Assembly: GCF_000308515.1 (NCBI RefSeq)
Contig: NZ_BAFV01000057.1
Span: forward strand, 62,001-126,000
DNA length: 64,000 nucleotides
Source: Nocardia carnea NBRC 14403
GTDB taxonomy: Bacteria; Actinomycetota; Actinomycetes; Mycobacteriales; Mycobacteriaceae
Reading direction: 5' to 3'
A program made the translations under genes and the position numbers. Shown here one piece after another: positions 20,007 to 30,415 of the stretch. How positions within the stretch are numbered: position 1 is the stretch's first letter; every line of letters starts with the position of its first letter. The notes beneath the pieces are model-generated. The model saw nothing but the letters and a program-made list of their open reading frames with translations, made no database searches and was not told where the DNA came from.

Positions 20007-21011
20007 GTGGCTGCTTCCCAACGAGTGAATTCCCGGGTGCCCGCGCCGCAACGTTCGATACTGCCGACGGTGCCGGGCGTACCGGCGTATGCCGCGGTGC
20101 TCATCGCGGCGGCGTGCACATTCGTGGGCTTCCTCATCGACGCCCTCGGCGATGTCACGGACCTCACCGGCACCTTCAGTACCTTCTATATCGTCGGCTG
20201 CCTGGCGGCCGTGGCGGTCGTGCGGTTCCGTGGCTTGTTCACGACGATGGTGTTACCGCCGCTACTGCTGTTCATCGCGGTCCCGATCGCCTACCGCCAG
20301 CTCACCGGAAGCAGTACCTCCTCGCTCAAGGACATCCTGCTGAACCTGGCCATCCCGCTGGTTCACCGCTTTCCGCCGATGATGCTGGCCACCGTGCTGG
20401 TGTTGCTGGTGGCCGCGATCCGGATCGCGCAGTACCGGTCGGAGAAAACGGCCCGGGAAACCGTCGAGGCACGGCGCGGTACCAGCTGGGCGCGGCGCGA
20501 ACGGCGCACGAGCCGCGCGGAGCCGCGGAGCCGTACCGAAGACCGGCCGCGCCGCGATACCGCCAAACGGCCCGGGCGTGGACAATCCAAGCGTCCGGTG
20601 GCGGGCGAGGGAAAACCGGCACGCGGGGCCAAACCGACACGCGCCGAAACACTGGCCGCACGATCGAAGGCAAGCACGAAGACCAAGGCCAAACCCCGTC
20701 CGAAGCGTCCGGAGAACCCCGAACCGGATTACACCCGCGAATCCGCCCCCGACCCCTCACGGCGCGGTGGGCGCGGCCGGCCGGCCGGCGAACAACCGGC
20801 GCGAGCGGCCGCCCCGCGCGCCCGAGAGGCCCAGCCGCGGGGCCGGGAGGTGCATCCACCCCGCCCACCGCGCGCCGGCGCCCCGATGCCGGAAGAACCT
20901 GCCCGAGCGCGCCCCCGGCGCGGTGGCGGCGAACCACCGCGCCAGCCACAGGTCGCCCGGTTCCGCGATCGGGAGCCCATCCCGGAACGCCGGCGCCCGG
21001 AACGGATGTGA
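20007..21011 (+). CDS. DUF6542-like membrane protein with long basic tail
   Basis: 334 aa from GTG 20007. Residues 24-145 contain four hydrophobic segments (AYAAVLIAAACTFVGFLIDA, FYIVGCLAAVAVVRF, MVLPPLLLFIAVPIAY, MLATVLVLLVAAIRIA). The remaining ~180 residues are an Arg/Pro/Ala-rich, probably disordered cytoplasmic tail. Position and topology correspond to M. tuberculosis Rv1111c, between ychF and ispH in that genome. Function is unknown. Such strongly basic tails often contact nucleic acid or membrane, but nothing here proves it. Confidence 0.75.
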   Translation: MAASQRVNSRVPAPQRSILPTVPGVPAYAAVLIAAACTFVGFLIDALGDVTDLTGTFSTFYIVGCLAAVAVVRFRGLFTTMVLPPLLLFIAVPIAYRQLTGSSTSSLKDILLNLAIPLVHRFPPMMLATVLVLLVAAIRIAQYRSEKTARETVEARRGTSWARRERRTSRAEPRSRTEDRPRRDTAKRPGRGQSKRPVAGEGKPARGAKPTRAETLAARSKASTKTKAKPRPKRPENPEPDYTRESAPDPSRRGGRGRPAGEQPARAAAPRAREAQPRGREVHPPRPPRAGAPMPEEPARARPRRGGGEPPRQPQVARFRDREPIPERRRPERM

Positions 21012-21226
21012 ACGGCCGGGTCGACAGCCCGGCACCCACTATCGCTGCTGAACCACAGCCGTCAGCCCAGTGCGGGCAGAACTCCCTATCCTCGCGCGGC
21101 CGCCTATCGGCGTAATCGACCCGGGTACCGGATCGGGCGTAATCGAAACCGCCGGCCATCGGCGGGCAGCCGCCGAAGGTGGCGAACCTGCCCGGACCGA
21201 TGACCGGCGGCCGGTGTGGTTCCGGG

Positions 21227-22234
21227 TCAGCGCCGGGCGGCGCGCAACTCTCGCGGTAGAGCGAAGACGAGGGTCTCGTTGGCGGTGGTCACCGGCTGCA
21301 CCTCACCGAAACCGTATTCGGCCAGCATGTCCAGCACTCCGCGCACGAGGATCTCCGGGACCGAGGCTCCGGAGGTGATTCCGACCGTCTGCACGCCTTC
21401 CAGCCAGGCCGGATCGACCTCGCGTGCGTAGTCCACCAGATATGACGCCTTCGCGCCGGCGCCCAGCGCCACCTCCACCAGGCGCACCGAGTTCGACGAG
21501 TTCCGGGATCCGACGACGATCACGAGATCGCATTCCGGTGCCATCGCCTTCACGGCGACCTGCCGGTTCTGGGTGGCGTAGCAGATATCGTCGCTGGGCG
21601 GATCCTGCAGCGCCGGGAACTTCTCGCGCAGCCGGGAAACGGTCTCCATGGTCTCGTCCACGCTGAGCGTGGTCTGCGACAGCCAGATCACCTTGGATTC
21701 GTCGCGCACCCGCACCCCGTCGACCGCGCCGGGTCCGTCGACCAGTTGCACGTGGTCGGGCGCCTCGCCGGCGGTGCCTTCCACTTCCTCATGGCCTTCG
21801 TGACCGATCAGCAGGATGTCGTAGTCGTCGCGGGCGAATCGTTTGGCTTCCTGATGCACCTTGGTCACCAGGGGGCAGGTCGCGTCGATGGTGCGCAGGT
21901 TGCGTTCGGCGGCGGTGGTGTGGACGGCCGGGGAGACGCCGTGGGCGGAGAACACCACGAGTTCGCCCTCGGGTACCTCGTCGGTGGTGTCGACGAAGAT
22001 CACGCCCCGTTCGCGCAGGGTTTCCACCACATGGCGGTTGTGCACGATCTCCTTACGGACGTAGATGGGCGCGCCGTGTTTCTCCAGGGCTTTCTCCACG
22101 GTTTCCACCGCGCGGTCCACGCCCGCGCAGTAGCCGCGCGGTTCGGCGAGCAGCACTCGTTTCCCCTCGGCGGTGACGGTGGCGGCGCCTGCCGAGCGAG
22201 TGATTCCGACATTCAACGGTATGGCCGAGGACAT
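21227..22234 (-). CDS. ispH: 4-hydroxy-3-methylbut-2-enyl diphosphate reductase
   Basis: 335 aa from ATG 22234 ([10 protein letters not shown]); the frame opens 45 codons earlier without homology. The three iron-sulfur cysteines are present in [19 protein letters not shown] and ICYATQNRQ. The substrate-handling motifs [20 protein letters not shown] and [12 protein letters not shown] are also present. It reduces HMBPP to IPP and DMAPP, the last step of the methylerythritol-phosphate pathway. Divergent from the Rv1109c-like gene at 22368. Confidence 0.97.
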   Translation of the reverse strand: MSSAIPLNVGITRSAGAATVTAEGKRVLLAEPRGYCAGVDRAVETVEKALEKHGAPIYVRKEIVHNRHVVETLRERGVIFVDTTDEVPEGELVVFSAHGVSPAVHTTAAERNLRTIDATCPLVTKVHQEAKRFARDDYDILLIGHEGHEEVEGTAGEAPDHVQLVDGPGAVDGVRVRDESKVIWLSQTTLSVDETMETVSRLREKFPALQDPPSDDICYATQNRQVAVKAMAPECDLVIVVGSRNSSNSVRLVEVALGAGAKASYLVDYAREVDPAWLEGVQTVGITSGASVPEILVRGVLDMLAEYGFGEVQPVTTANETLVFALPRELRAARR

Positions 22235-22367
22235 GCCGACAGGATACGTGCGTACCCGAGCCCCTGCTGCGGCCGTGCGCAGTGGCACACCCGCCCGCTG
22301 TCGCCGCGCCGGGCCGAGTGTGCTCACCCTCTTTTGCGGACCATGCGATATCGGGCAGGCTAGTACC

Positions 22368-23141
22368 ATGTTTCGACCACCGTTCCTGGCCCGTGTCGCC
22401 GCCGGAGCCGCCGTCTACGTCTTGGAAGAGACGCGACGGCTGCCTTCCGCAGCGGTCAAGTTCCCCGTAACCGCGGTGAGCCAGCTGCTACAAGCAGGGA
22501 TGCACGCCCAGCAGTTCGTCACCAGTCTCGCGATCAAAGGTGATTCGGTTTTCGACCGGATCGTCAACCGTCCGGAGGAGCAGCCGGAATGGGCGACCTT
22601 CGACGAGGACGACGACCTGCCGGTACGCCGGCCCGGTGCGGCTGCACCGGCGCGGGACAGCGGGTTCGACCGCTTCGATTCCGATCCGGTCGAGGTGGAG
22701 CTGGCGTTGCAGGAAACTCTGGCCGGGCTGCGTGCCATGCAGAACGGTAGTGCGGTACCCGAGGCCACCACCTTCGAGACCGAAGCGTGGGAGAAGCGGG
22801 TCGCGACGGAGCCCGCCCCGGAAACCGGCACCTCCGCCCCGGAGCCCGAGACTGCGCCTGCTCCGGAAGCCACGAGTGCCGCGGAGCCGGAGGCAGGCGA
22901 TACCGCCCGAGCCGAGGCGAAGAACGATTCGGGGCCGGCGGATACCGCCGAGCCCGAACTTCCGGAGGTCGGCGCCCGCTACGACTACCCGAATATGACG
23001 CTCGCCCAGCTGCGCGGCCGTCTGCGCACGCTGACCGTTGCCGACCTGGTCGCGTTGCTGGACTACGAGCAGCGCACCCGGGACCGCGCGGCATTCGTCA
23101 CCATGCTGACCAACCGGATCGCCACCGTGCGAGCCCAGTGA
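22368..23141 (+). CDS. Rv1109c-like protein (lipid-droplet-associated family)
   Basis: 257 aa from ATG 22368. The conserved N-terminus has [40 protein letters not shown] and [13 protein letters not shown], a hydrophobic/amphipathic region that could bind a lipid surface. The middle (residues 105-200) is acidic and Pro/Ala/Glu-rich. The C-terminus has [36 protein letters not shown], a helical domain found in several actinobacterial proteins. Homologues are named lipid-droplet-associated in mycolata; I recall that name rather than derive it. xseA begins inside its stop codon (GTGA). Confidence 0.7.
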   Translation: MFRPPFLARVAAGAAVYVLEETRRLPSAAVKFPVTAVSQLLQAGMHAQQFVTSLAIKGDSVFDRIVNRPEEQPEWATFDEDDDLPVRRPGAAAPARDSGFDRFDSDPVEVELALQETLAGLRAMQNGSAVPEATTFETEAWEKRVATEPAPETGTSAPEPETAPAPEATSAAEPEAGDTARAEAKNDSGPADTAEPELPEVGARYDYPNMTLAQLRGRLRTLTVADLVALLDYEQRTRDRAAFVTMLTNRIATVRAQ

Positions 23142-24511
23142 CGGGAGCCGATTCGGTGTCCGCGGCCGGCCGGGCCGGTTCCGGCCGGTCCGGGCAGCCG
23201 CCCGCCCCCGCCAATTCCGCCGAACAGCCGTGGCCGGTGCGTTCGGTGTCGATGAAGGTCGCCCAGTGGATCGACCGGCTCGGCAGTATCTGGGTCGAGG
23301 GACAGCTGACCCAGATCAATCTGCGGCCCGGTACCCGCACCGCGTTTCTCGTCCTGCGCGACCCCGCCGCCGATATGTCGCTATCGGTCACCTGCGATCC
23401 GGCGCTGCTGCGCGACGCCCCGGTCCCGCTGCAGGAAGGCAGCCGGGTGGTGGTGTACGGCAAACTGTCGTTCTTCACCGGTCGCGGCACCCTGTCGCTG
23501 CGGGTCACCGAGATCCGCCCGGTGGGCGTCGGTGAACTGCTGGCCCGGATCGAACGGCTCAAGGCGCTGCTGGCCGCGGAAGGGTTGTTCGACGAGCGCA
23601 TCAAACGACCTCTCCCGTTCCTGCCCGCGACCGTGGGTGTGATCACCGGCCGCGGTAGCGCGGCCGAACACGATGTGCTGACCGTGGCCCGCGGCCGCTG
23701 GCCCGCGGTGCGGTTCGAGGTGCGCAATACCGCCGTCCAGGGGCCTTCCGCGGTATCGCAGATTCTCGACGCGCTCGCCGACCTGGATCGTGATCCCGCT
23801 GTCGAGGTGATCGTGCTGGCGCGCGGCGGCGGCAGCGTCGAGGATCTGCTGCCCTTCTCCGACGAGACCCTGTGCCGCGCGATCGTCGCCGCGACCACGC
23901 CGATCGTCAGCGCGATCGGTCACGAACCCGATTCCCCGCTGTCGGACCTGGTCGCCGATCTGCGCGCCGCCACCCCGACCGATGCCGCCAAACGCGTCGT
24001 CCCCGATGCGGCCGCCGAAACCGCGCTGGTCCGTGAGCTGCGTTCCCGCTCCGCCGCCGCCCTGCGCGGCTGGGTCCAGCGGGAGGCCGCGGCGCTGGCG
24101 CAACTGCGTTCGCGGCCGGTCCTGGCCGACCCGCTGCGCGAACTCGGCCACCGCCACGACGAGGTCGAACGCCTGCGCGCCGCCGCCCGCCGCACCGTCA
24201 CGGATCTGCTCCGGACCGAATCCACCACCGCCGGGCATCTGCGGCGCCAGCTGACCGCTGTGGGACCGGCCGCGACGCTGGCCCGCGGCTACGCTGTCGT
24301 GCAGCGAGTGGCGGGCCCCGAACGCCATGTGGTGCGCAGTATCGAGGACGCACCCGCGGGTAGTCAGCTACGGATCCGGGTCGGTGACGGCGCGATTTCC
24401 GCCGCCGGCCTGGGGACGATCCCGCTCGGCGAGGGCCGCTCCCCGACCCGGCGCGGCGCCGAGCCGGGCGCGAACGATACCGCTGAACCGCACCACACCG
24501 AGAGGACCTGA
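23138..24511 (+). CDS. xseA: Exodeoxyribonuclease VII large subunit
   Basis: 457 aa from GTG 23138, overlapping the previous stop by 4 bp; the open frame starts far upstream but without homology. An OB-fold N-terminus ([20 protein letters not shown]) is followed by the catalytic domain: [37 protein letters not shown] and [29 protein letters not shown] coiled-coil region and a C-terminal cap follow. With XseB it degrades single-stranded DNA to short oligonucleotides. xseB starts 2 bp after it. Confidence 0.97.
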   Translation: MTGADSVSAAGRAGSGRSGQPPAPANSAEQPWPVRSVSMKVAQWIDRLGSIWVEGQLTQINLRPGTRTAFLVLRDPAADMSLSVTCDPALLRDAPVPLQEGSRVVVYGKLSFFTGRGTLSLRVTEIRPVGVGELLARIERLKALLAAEGLFDERIKRPLPFLPATVGVITGRGSAAEHDVLTVARGRWPAVRFEVRNTAVQGPSAVSQILDALADLDRDPAVEVIVLARGGGSVEDLLPFSDETLCRAIVAATTPIVSAIGHEPDSPLSDLVADLRAATPTDAAKRVVPDAAAETALVRELRSRSAAALRGWVQREAAALAQLRSRPVLADPLRELGHRHDEVERLRAAARRTVTDLLRTESTTAGHLRRQLTAVGPAATLARGYAVVQRVAGPERHVVRSIEDAPAGSQLRIRVGDGAISAAGLGTIPLGEGRSPTRRGAEPGANDTAEPHHTERT

Positions 24512-24513
24512 CC

Positions 24514-24747
24514 GTGCCCGATACCAGCGCCACCGACGAACTGGGCGAGATCGCCGGTTTCGGCTACGAACGCGCCCGTGACGAACTGGTCAATGTGGTG
24601 AAGATGCTGGAACAGGGCGGTATGGATCTCGACGATGCTCTGGCCCTGTGGGAACGCGGCGAGGCCCTGGCCAACCGTTGTGAGGAGCATCTGGCCGGTG
24701 CCCGGCAACGGGTGGAGAAGGCGCTCGCCGACTCCGAGCGGGAATAG
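24514..24747 (+). CDS. xseB: Exodeoxyribonuclease VII small subunit
   Basis: 77 aa from GTG 24514. FGYERARDELVNVVKMLEQG, LDDALALWERGEALANRCEEHL matches the XseB helical hairpin that binds the coiled coil of XseA in multiple copies. It is the last gene of the Rv1109c-like/xseA/xseB operon and converges on the DUF4245 gene, whose stop is only 4 bp away. Confidence 0.95.
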   Translation: MPDTSATDELGEIAGFGYERARDELVNVVKMLEQGGMDLDDALALWERGEALANRCEEHLAGARQRVEKALADSERE

Positions 24748-24751
24748 CCGG

Positions 24752-25336
24752 TTACCGGGACGGTAGCGGCTGCGCGGCCGTCACCGCCGCGGCCAGCGTC
24801 TCGAAGGCCGCGGTATCGCCGGCGCCGCGGATCAGCGCCCGGCTGTCCCCGAAATCGGCGACCCATGCGGGTTCGGCGTCCGGCTCGTCGTACACGACCC
24901 ATTTCTGGCCGCCCGTTTCCCGTGTGCCGGTGGCGTACCGGGTGCCCACCACATGGTCCATCAGCACTTCTTCGGTGGCGTCGCTCTGGTTCAGTTCCAT
25001 GTAGGTGCCGGCGCCGGTGATGTAACCGATGGTGCTCACCGTGCCGCCCCCGGCGGCGGGGATGGTGTCGCGGCTGCCCGAATTCGGTTTCCAGTTCTCC
25101 GGCAGCGCCGGTTCCCGCACCGGGAACCGGAGGTTCTGCGCGTCGGAGCGCAGGGCCGCGGCGGCATCGAAACTCGGGATCGTGCCCTGTGTCGGACCGT
25201 TGGCCGCGAAACTGCATTGGCTGGTGAGCCCGGCGAACACCACGGCGATCAGTACCAACGGGATCAGCGACCAGACGAGATCCCGGTAGTCGTTCATGAT
25301 GCGTGGCTTCTTGTTCGGCACGCTCCCAGTATCCAC
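24752..25336 (-). CDS. DUF4245 membrane-anchored protein
   Basis: 194 aa. One membrane helix at residues 19-40 (LVWSLIPLVLIAVVFAGLTS) after a short basic cytoplasmic end, then an extracytoplasmic domain with FPVREPALPENWKPNSGSRD, GYITGAGTYMELNQSDA and WVVYDEPDAEPAWVADFGDSR. This matches DUF4245 and the position of M. tuberculosis Rv1100 beside glpX. It is divergent from glpX across about 117 bp. Function unknown; a cell-envelope role is only inferred from topology. Confidence 0.85.
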   Translation of the reverse strand: MDTGSVPNKKPRIMNDYRDLVWSLIPLVLIAVVFAGLTSQCSFAANGPTQGTIPSFDAAAALRSDAQNLRFPVREPALPENWKPNSGSRDTIPAAGGGTVSTIGYITGAGTYMELNQSDATEEVLMDHVVGTRYATGTRETGGQKWVVYDEPDAEPAWVADFGDSRALIRGAGDTAAFETLAAAVTAAQPLPSR

Positions 25337-25453
25337 CGTGGTAGAGGCACCACCCCGCCCCGCCCCCGGTACTGCCGTACCAGCTGATCATTTCCGCGGA
25401 ACGGGTCAATGCGACAATTACCCCGAAGTTCCGACGCCAAGGAGGCACCCGCT

Positions 25454-26497
25454 ATGACGGCATCCGCGACCCCTTCGAGCCGCCGCGAGGCGCCCGACCG
25501 CAACCTCGCGCTCGAACTCGTCCGCGTCACCGAGGCCGGTGCGATGGCGGCGGGCCGCTGGGTGGGACGCGGCGACAAGGAAGGCGGCGACGGAGCGGCC
25601 GTCGATGCGATGCGGCAGCTGGTCAGCTCGGTGTCGATGAGCGGTGTCGTGGTGATCGGTGAGGGCGAGAAGGACGAAGCGCCCATGCTCTACAACGGGG
25701 AGAACGTCGGCGACGGCACCGGCCCCGAAGTGGACTTCGCGGTCGACCCGATCGACGGCACCACCCTGATGTCGAAGGGTTCGCCGGGCGCCATCTCGGT
25801 ACTCGCGGTCGCCGAACGCGGCGCCATGTTCGATCCGTCGGCCGTGTTCTATATGCACAAGATCGCCGTGGGCCCCGATGCGGCCGATGTGATCGATATC
25901 TCGGCGCCGATGGCGGAGAACATCCGGAAGGTCGCCAAGGCCAAGAGCGCGTCGGTGTCCGATATCACCGTCTGCATCCTGGACCGGCCGCGGCACGCCG
26001 GCCTGATCCAGGAGGTCCGCGAAGCCGGTGCCCGGATCCGGTTGATCTCCGACGGTGATGTCGCGGGCGCGATCGCCGCGGCCCGCCCCGATTCCGGCAC
26101 CGATATCCTCGTCGGCATCGGCGGCACCCCGGAAGGCATCATCGCTGCCGCCGCCATCCGCTGCATGGGCGGCACGCTGCAGGGCAAACTCGCCCCCAAG
26201 GACGACGACGAGCGCCAGAAGGCGATCGATGCCGGCCACGATCTGGATCGTGTCCTGGTCACCGAGGATCTGGTGTCCGGCGACAACGTCTTCTTCTGCG
26301 CCACCGGCGTCACCGACGGCGACCTGCTGCGCGGCGTCCGCTACTACGGTGGCGGTGCCTCCACCCAGTCGATCGTCATGCGGTCGAAATCGGGCACGGT
26401 CCGGATGGTCGACGCCTACCACCGGCTCACCAAGCTGCGCGAGTATTCCTCGGTCGATTTCCACGGCGACGAACACGCCAATCCGCCCCTGCCGTGA
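25454..26497 (+). CDS. glpX: Class II fructose-1,6-bisphosphatase
   Basis: 347 aa from ATG 25454, preceded by AAGGAGG at 25439-25445. The Li+-sensitive phosphatase motif [13 protein letters not shown] lies at residues ~96-108. [37 protein letters not shown] and [21 protein letters not shown] are the GlpX-specific segments. It dephosphorylates fructose-1,6-bisphosphate and is the usual sole gluconeogenic FBPase of mycobacteria and relatives. A strong hairpin follows 4 bp after the stop. Confidence 0.97.
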   Translation: MTASATPSSRREAPDRNLALELVRVTEAGAMAAGRWVGRGDKEGGDGAAVDAMRQLVSSVSMSGVVVIGEGEKDEAPMLYNGENVGDGTGPEVDFAVDPIDGTTLMSKGSPGAISVLAVAERGAMFDPSAVFYMHKIAVGPDAADVIDISAPMAENIRKVAKAKSASVSDITVCILDRPRHAGLIQEVREAGARIRLISDGDVAGAIAAARPDSGTDILVGIGGTPEGIIAAAAIRCMGGTLQGKLAPKDDDERQKAIDAGHDLDRVLVTEDLVSGDNVFFCATGVTDGDLLRGVRYYGGGASTQSIVMRSKSGTVRMVDAYHRLTKLREYSSVDFHGDEHANPPLP

Positions 26498-26500
26498 CAG

Positions 26501-26537
26501 CGGGTGCCGGCGCGTGATCCGCGCGTCGGCACACCCA
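26501..26537 (+). terminator. Hairpin after glpX
   Basis: GGGTGCCGGCGCG and CGCGCGTCGGCACACCC form an almost continuous GC-rich stem immediately after glpX, with no clear T-run. This is a common form of actinobacterial intrinsic terminator. Confidence 0.5.
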
Positions 26538-26724
26538 CCACAGCAAATATCGGGCATACGATCCTGCGCCTGTCGATTACAGGTACGATCCCCGTGACCA
26601 CCGAAGGTGGTGACGCCACGGATTTCGCGCTGGGTAGCCGTTGCGTTGCCACCTCAATGTGCCGGAGTGATGAGCCACGCGGCCGCGGCCGCGAATCACG
26701 CCGGCCTGTCGCGAGAGGATGGAC

Positions 26725-27351
26725 ATGCACCACTTCGCTCGACGTTCAGCAGGATTCACGATTGCGCTCGCGGCCGCAGGCCTGCTGGTTGCGGGCTGCG
26801 GCGACGACGACACCACGGTCTCGGACACTGTCGGTTCGGTCACCTCACAGGTGATGCCCGGCGAAAACACCGGCGAGGGCAACACTCCACCCGGGTCGCC
26901 GGGAGCGGAGGGGTCGCCCACCGAAACCACCGGTGCCGAGGGATCGCCCACCCCGGACCAGGATCCCAACGCCGATGCCGGCGAAACCACAGTGCAGACA
27001 CCGGACGGCACCGAGGTCACGGTGTCCGGCAGCATCTATCAGAAATACAACGAGGCGGGCGGCCCGGCCGGCACGCTCGGTATGCCCGAAGGCGAGGAGC
27101 AGGTCGCCGGTGACGGTGGCCGCTACCAGAACTTCGTCGGCGGCACCATCTTCTTCAGTGAGGACACCGGGGCCCACATCGTGTGGGGCGATATCCGGGA
27201 GGCATGGGAAGCCAATGGCGGCGCCGAGGGCGAACTCGGGTTCCCGGTCTCGGACGAGCAGGATGCCCCGGAGGGCAAGATGAGCGAGTTCGAGGGCGGC
27301 ACCATCACCTGGAACTCCTCCGACCGCTCCACCACCGTCACCCAGAATTGA
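26725..27351 (+). CDS. LGFP-repeat lipoprotein
   Basis: 208 aa from ATG 26725; GAGAGG lies a normal distance upstream, whereas the in-frame ATG at 26719 is too close to it. The signal peptide ends in the lipobox LLVAGCG, with the Cys at about residue 30. A Gly/Pro/Ser/Thr-rich linker (35-95) leads to two repeats with the LGFP pattern: IYQKYNEAGGPAGTLGMP...YQNFVGGTIFFSEDTGAHIV and IREAWEANGGAEGELGFP...MSEFEGGTITW. LGFP modules occur in cell-wall and mycolate-layer proteins. The 5' leader has a small stem-loop (26593-26615). Function unknown. Confidence 0.9.
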   Translation: MHHFARRSAGFTIALAAAGLLVAGCGDDDTTVSDTVGSVTSQVMPGENTGEGNTPPGSPGAEGSPTETTGAEGSPTPDQDPNADAGETTVQTPDGTEVTVSGSIYQKYNEAGGPAGTLGMPEGEEQVAGDGGRYQNFVGGTIFFSEDTGAHIVWGDIREAWEANGGAEGELGFPVSDEQDAPEGKMSEFEGGTITWNSSDRSTTVTQN

Positions 27352-27362
27352 TTTCCGGCACA

Positions 27363-27388
27363 GGGGCGCTCGCCGCGGCGGGCGCCCC
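27363..27388 (+). terminator. Intrinsic terminator after the LGFP lipoprotein
   Basis: GGGGCGCTCGCC pairs with GGCGGGCGCCCC (one mismatch in 12) and is followed by TTCT, 12 bp after the stop codon. A typical hairpin terminator for this gene. Confidence 0.7.
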
Positions 27389-27569
27389 TTCTACTGTCCG
27401 CGGGAATCCGGCCGAAAAACTGTTGCCGCGGCATACCCCGACCAGAATCCGCGATCACTTCTCGAGTGCTTCGGAAACCGTTCATGATCACCACCGGAGC
27501 TGGACCTGTGACCGATAATTCCCAACCCGCCCCGGCGCTCACCCGATCTCCCCGGCGACCGGCTACCGT

Positions 27570-28433
27570 GTGTGCGTGCAGAATCTGTTGACCGACCGCG
27601 ACCTGCTGGAATCCCTCGCGGTAGAGGTGGAACTGACCATACGGCGCCATACGGAAACCGCCGATGAATGGCAGCCGCACGACTACGTCCCGTGGGACGC
27701 CGGACGCAACTTCGCCTTCCTCGGCGGCACGGACTGGGACCCCACCCAGTCCACACTGAGCGATACCGCACGCACGGCGCTCACCGTGAGCGTGCTCATC
27801 GCCGATAATCTGCCCTCCTATCACCGGGAGATCGGCAAATATCTGCGAACCGGTGCATGGTGGCGCTGGGTGGGCCGCTGGACCGCCGAAGAAGCCCGGC
27901 ATTCCGTCCTGATCCGCAACTACCTGATGACCAGCCGCGCCTGCGATCCGGTGGAACTGGAACGGTTGCGCATGGGTCATATGACCAACGGTTTCCGCCG
28001 GGAACCGATGCACCTGCTCGACGTGCTGGCCGCCTGCGCGTTCGAAGAGAAGGCCTCCGCCATCCGGCACCGCAACACCGCAGCGCTCGGAGAGAACGAG
28101 CTGGTCACCGCCATCAGCGAGCGGATCGCGCAGGACGACGAAACCCAAGCGGAGGTTTTCGCCGATCTGCTGGCGGCCGGATTCGAGCAGGCACCGGACC
28201 AGGCCGTGCGGGCCGTCGCCGACCAGATCGCCGCGTTCCGGGTCCCTTCGGTCACCCTGCCCGACGGCCGCAGCAGCGACGAGGTGCTGGCCGAGGCCGG
28301 AATCTACGATCCGGCGAAACAGGACGAGCTGGTCTTCGCCCCGCTGCTGCAGCGCTGGAATATCTTCGGCCGCACCGATCTCGGTGAAGCCGGCGAGGCG
28401 GCGCGAGCCGAGCTCGACCGCTTCCGCTCCTGA
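27570..28433 (+). CDS. desA2: Acyl-ACP desaturase-like ferritin-fold protein (DesA2-like)
   Basis: 287 aa from GTG 27570 (a second GTG is two codons on). The first di-iron motif is present in TAEEARHSVLIRNYL (ExxRH type), and CAFEEKASAIRH supplies a further carboxylate. In the second half the expected DExxH helix reads RIAQDDETQAEVFADLL, so the canonical His appears to be replaced by Gln or Ala. Overall it resembles M. tuberculosis DesA2 (Rv1094), itself an atypical desaturase. It may have altered metal binding or be a non-catalytic paralogue. The gene name is by similarity and synteny, not proof of activity. Confidence 0.75.
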   Translation: MCVQNLLTDRDLLESLAVEVELTIRRHTETADEWQPHDYVPWDAGRNFAFLGGTDWDPTQSTLSDTARTALTVSVLIADNLPSYHREIGKYLRTGAWWRWVGRWTAEEARHSVLIRNYLMTSRACDPVELERLRMGHMTNGFRREPMHLLDVLAACAFEEKASAIRHRNTAALGENELVTAISERIAQDDETQAEVFADLLAAGFEQAPDQAVRAVADQIAAFRVPSVTLPDGRSSDEVLAEAGIYDPAKQDELVFAPLLQRWNIFGRTDLGEAGEAARAELDRFRS

Positions 28434-28437
28434 CCGA

Positions 28438-28468
28438 TACCGGGGCCAGCCCTCCCCCGGCCCCGGTA
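28438..28468 (+). terminator. Hairpin between desA2-like gene and fumC
   Basis: TACCGGGGCC and GGCCCCGGTA are perfect 10-bp arms with an 11-nt loop, 4 bp after the desaturase-like stop. It can act on the plus-strand transcript. Confidence 0.6.
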
Positions 28469-28695
28469 CACCAGGCGGGTTGCGGTATGCAGCCACGGCC
28501 TGCCATGGCGCCCTGCCGCTGCAGGCGGTCGCCGCGCGGCCATCTGCGGTGCGATATTCGTAGCGACTGCGGACAGCGCGGGCGGCACATTGCTGTAATC
28601 TGCCGACTCCGGCGGCTACCGGCCCGACCGTCGAAGTCCGGGCGGTGAATTCCGGCCGCCCGCAACTTCGAATCGACAGCCGCAAGCCGCCGGCT

Positions 28696-30096
28696 TCAGT
28701 CCTTGTCGATTTTGGTCATGGACAGCACGTCCAGGCGCCGGTCCAGTTCTTCCTCGCTGAGCTTTTCGCCGACCAGCCCTCGGTCGATCACCGTCTGCCG
28801 GATCGTTTTCTCCTCCCGCAGCGCCTGTTTGGCGACCGCCGCGGCCTCCTCGTATCCGATCGCCGAATTCAACGGTGTCACAATCGAAGGTGAGGATTCG
28901 GCCAGCGTGCGAAGCCGTTCGGCATTCGCGGTGAGTCCGTGGATACACCGGTCGGCGAACAACCGGGAGACCGCCGCCAGCAGGCGAATGGATTCGAGCA
29001 CATTGCGCGCCATCACCGGAATGTAGACATTCAGTTCGAAATGCCCGCCCGCCCCGGCGAACGCCACCGCGGCATCGTTACCGACAACCTGCGCCGCCAC
29101 CTGCGTAACAGCCTCGGGCAGAACAGGATTGACCTTGCCGGGCATAATGGAACTCCCCGGCTGCAGATCCGGCAACTGCAGCTCCCCCAGCCCGGTCAGC
29201 GGCCCGGATCCCATCCAGCGGATATCATTGGCGATCTTCGTCAGGCTCACCGCGACCGTGCGCAGCGCCCCGGAAACCTCCACCAGGCCGTCCCGCGCGG
29301 CCTGCGCCTCGAAATGATCCTCGGCTTCGCTCAACGCGTCGATCCCGGTGGTGCGCACCAGTTCCGCCACCACCTTCGTGCCGAACCCGGCGGGCGCGTT
29401 CAAACCGGTACCGACCGCCGTCCCGCCGATCGGCAGCTCTCCCAGCCGCGGCAGCGTCGCCAGCAGCCGTTCCATCCCCGCCGCGACCTGCCGCGTGTAT
29501 CCCCCGAACTCCTGGCCCAGCGTCACCGGCACGGCGTCCATCAGATGCGTACGACCCGATTTCACCACCGTCCGCCACTCACTGGATTTGTCCAGCAGCG
29601 CGAGCCGCAGATGCTCCAGCGCCGGCAGCAGATCCTTGATCACGGCCTCGGTCGCCGCCAGATGGGTGGCAGTCGGGAAGGTGTCATTCGACGACTGCGA
29701 CATGTTCACGTGATCGTTCGGATGCACCGCGACCCCGTTGTTCGCCGCGATCGAAGCGATCACCTCGTTGGCGTTCATATTCGAACTGGTTCCCGACCCG
29801 GTCTGGAACACATCGATCGGGAACTGGTCGTCGTGCCGCCCCTCGGCGATCTCCGCGGCGGCCGCGATCACAGCGCCGGCCTTCTCCGCGTCGAGCAGAC
29901 CGAGCTCCCGGTTGACGACAGCGCAGGCCCCCTTCAGCAGCCCGAGCGCCCGGATCTGCGACCGCTCCAGCCCGCGCCCGCTGATCGGGAAATTCTCCAC
30001 CGCCCGCTGCGTCTGCGCCCGCCACAGCGCATCCACCGGAACCCGGACCTCGCCCATAGTGTCGTGCTCGATGCGATACTGCGTCTCCTCGCTCAT
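28696..30096 (-). CDS. fumC: Class II fumarate hydratase
   Basis: 466 aa, normal length. [15 protein letters not shown] and the aspartase/fumarase signature [16 protein letters not shown] are intact, and [19 protein letters not shown] and STFPTATH-like [15 protein letters not shown] are present. It interconverts fumarate and malate in the TCA cycle; this family lacks iron-sulfur clusters. It matches Rv1098c in gene order. Immediately upstream (plus-strand right side) the accessory island begins. Confidence 0.97.
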   Translation of the reverse strand: MSEETQYRIEHDTMGEVRVPVDALWRAQTQRAVENFPISGRGLERSQIRALGLLKGACAVVNRELGLLDAEKAGAVIAAAAEIAEGRHDDQFPIDVFQTGSGTSSNMNANEVIASIAANNGVAVHPNDHVNMSQSSNDTFPTATHLAATEAVIKDLLPALEHLRLALLDKSSEWRTVVKSGRTHLMDAVPVTLGQEFGGYTRQVAAGMERLLATLPRLGELPIGGTAVGTGLNAPAGFGTKVVAELVRTTGIDALSEAEDHFEAQAARDGLVEVSGALRTVAVSLTKIANDIRWMGSGPLTGLGELQLPDLQPGSSIMPGKVNPVLPEAVTQVAAQVVGNDAAVAFAGAGGHFELNVYIPVMARNVLESIRLLAAVSRLFADRCIHGLTANAERLRTLAESSPSIVTPLNSAIGYEEAAAVAKQALREEKTIRQTVIDRGLVGEKLSEEELDRRLDVLSMTKIDKD

Positions 30097-30100
30097 AACC

Positions 30101-30259
30101 CGACCCTATGCCGGACCCGCCCGAAGTTGGCGTGCCACGCGTGCGTTCTGAGTCACCCGGAGAGTCGGGAAGGCCCGCCCGTCAAACGAGCAGTTCCTCG
30201 GCCTCGACAACTTCGAGCGCCCTCCGCAGCCGCTTCTACAACTGGTCGAGGTCATCGCA
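30101..30259 (-). pseudogene. Degenerate copy 1 of the nuclease-gene 3' tail
   Basis: The segment 30185-30259 repeats, with about six changes, the last ~75 bp of the nuclease-like gene at 33874-34764 (encoding LDQLQKWLRRALEVVAAEELL). It then continues with 85 bp that match 34944-35030 but not the area beside the intact gene. No open frame of useful length remains. It is therefore a gene remnant, and it lies just outside fumC at the left edge of the accessory island. Confidence 0.7.
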
Positions 30260-30415
30260 AAAGTGAGGGCAATGGCGACATGCTGCTCGCATCCGCGCAT
30301 ATTGCGGGGAAATCGTCTACCTCGGCGGGCTCGTTGTCGCAGGGAAGGACCTTCTTGACGCTGGGCCGTGCGAGGCGCAGGGGGCGGCTCACGGATCACA
30401 CATCATCCTGCGTCA
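30260..30415. other. Intergenic beside degenerate repeat
   Basis: Together with the repeat at 30101-30259 this fills the 320 bp between fumC and the cupin regulator. No gene or clear regulatory element was recognised. Confidence 0.3.

Noticed and set aside
26560-26724. Possible riboswitch in the leader of the LGFP lipoprotein
   Set aside because: I compared it with the c-di-AMP (ydaO) type that precedes cell-wall genes in actinobacteria; the conserved core was not found, only a short stem-loop.
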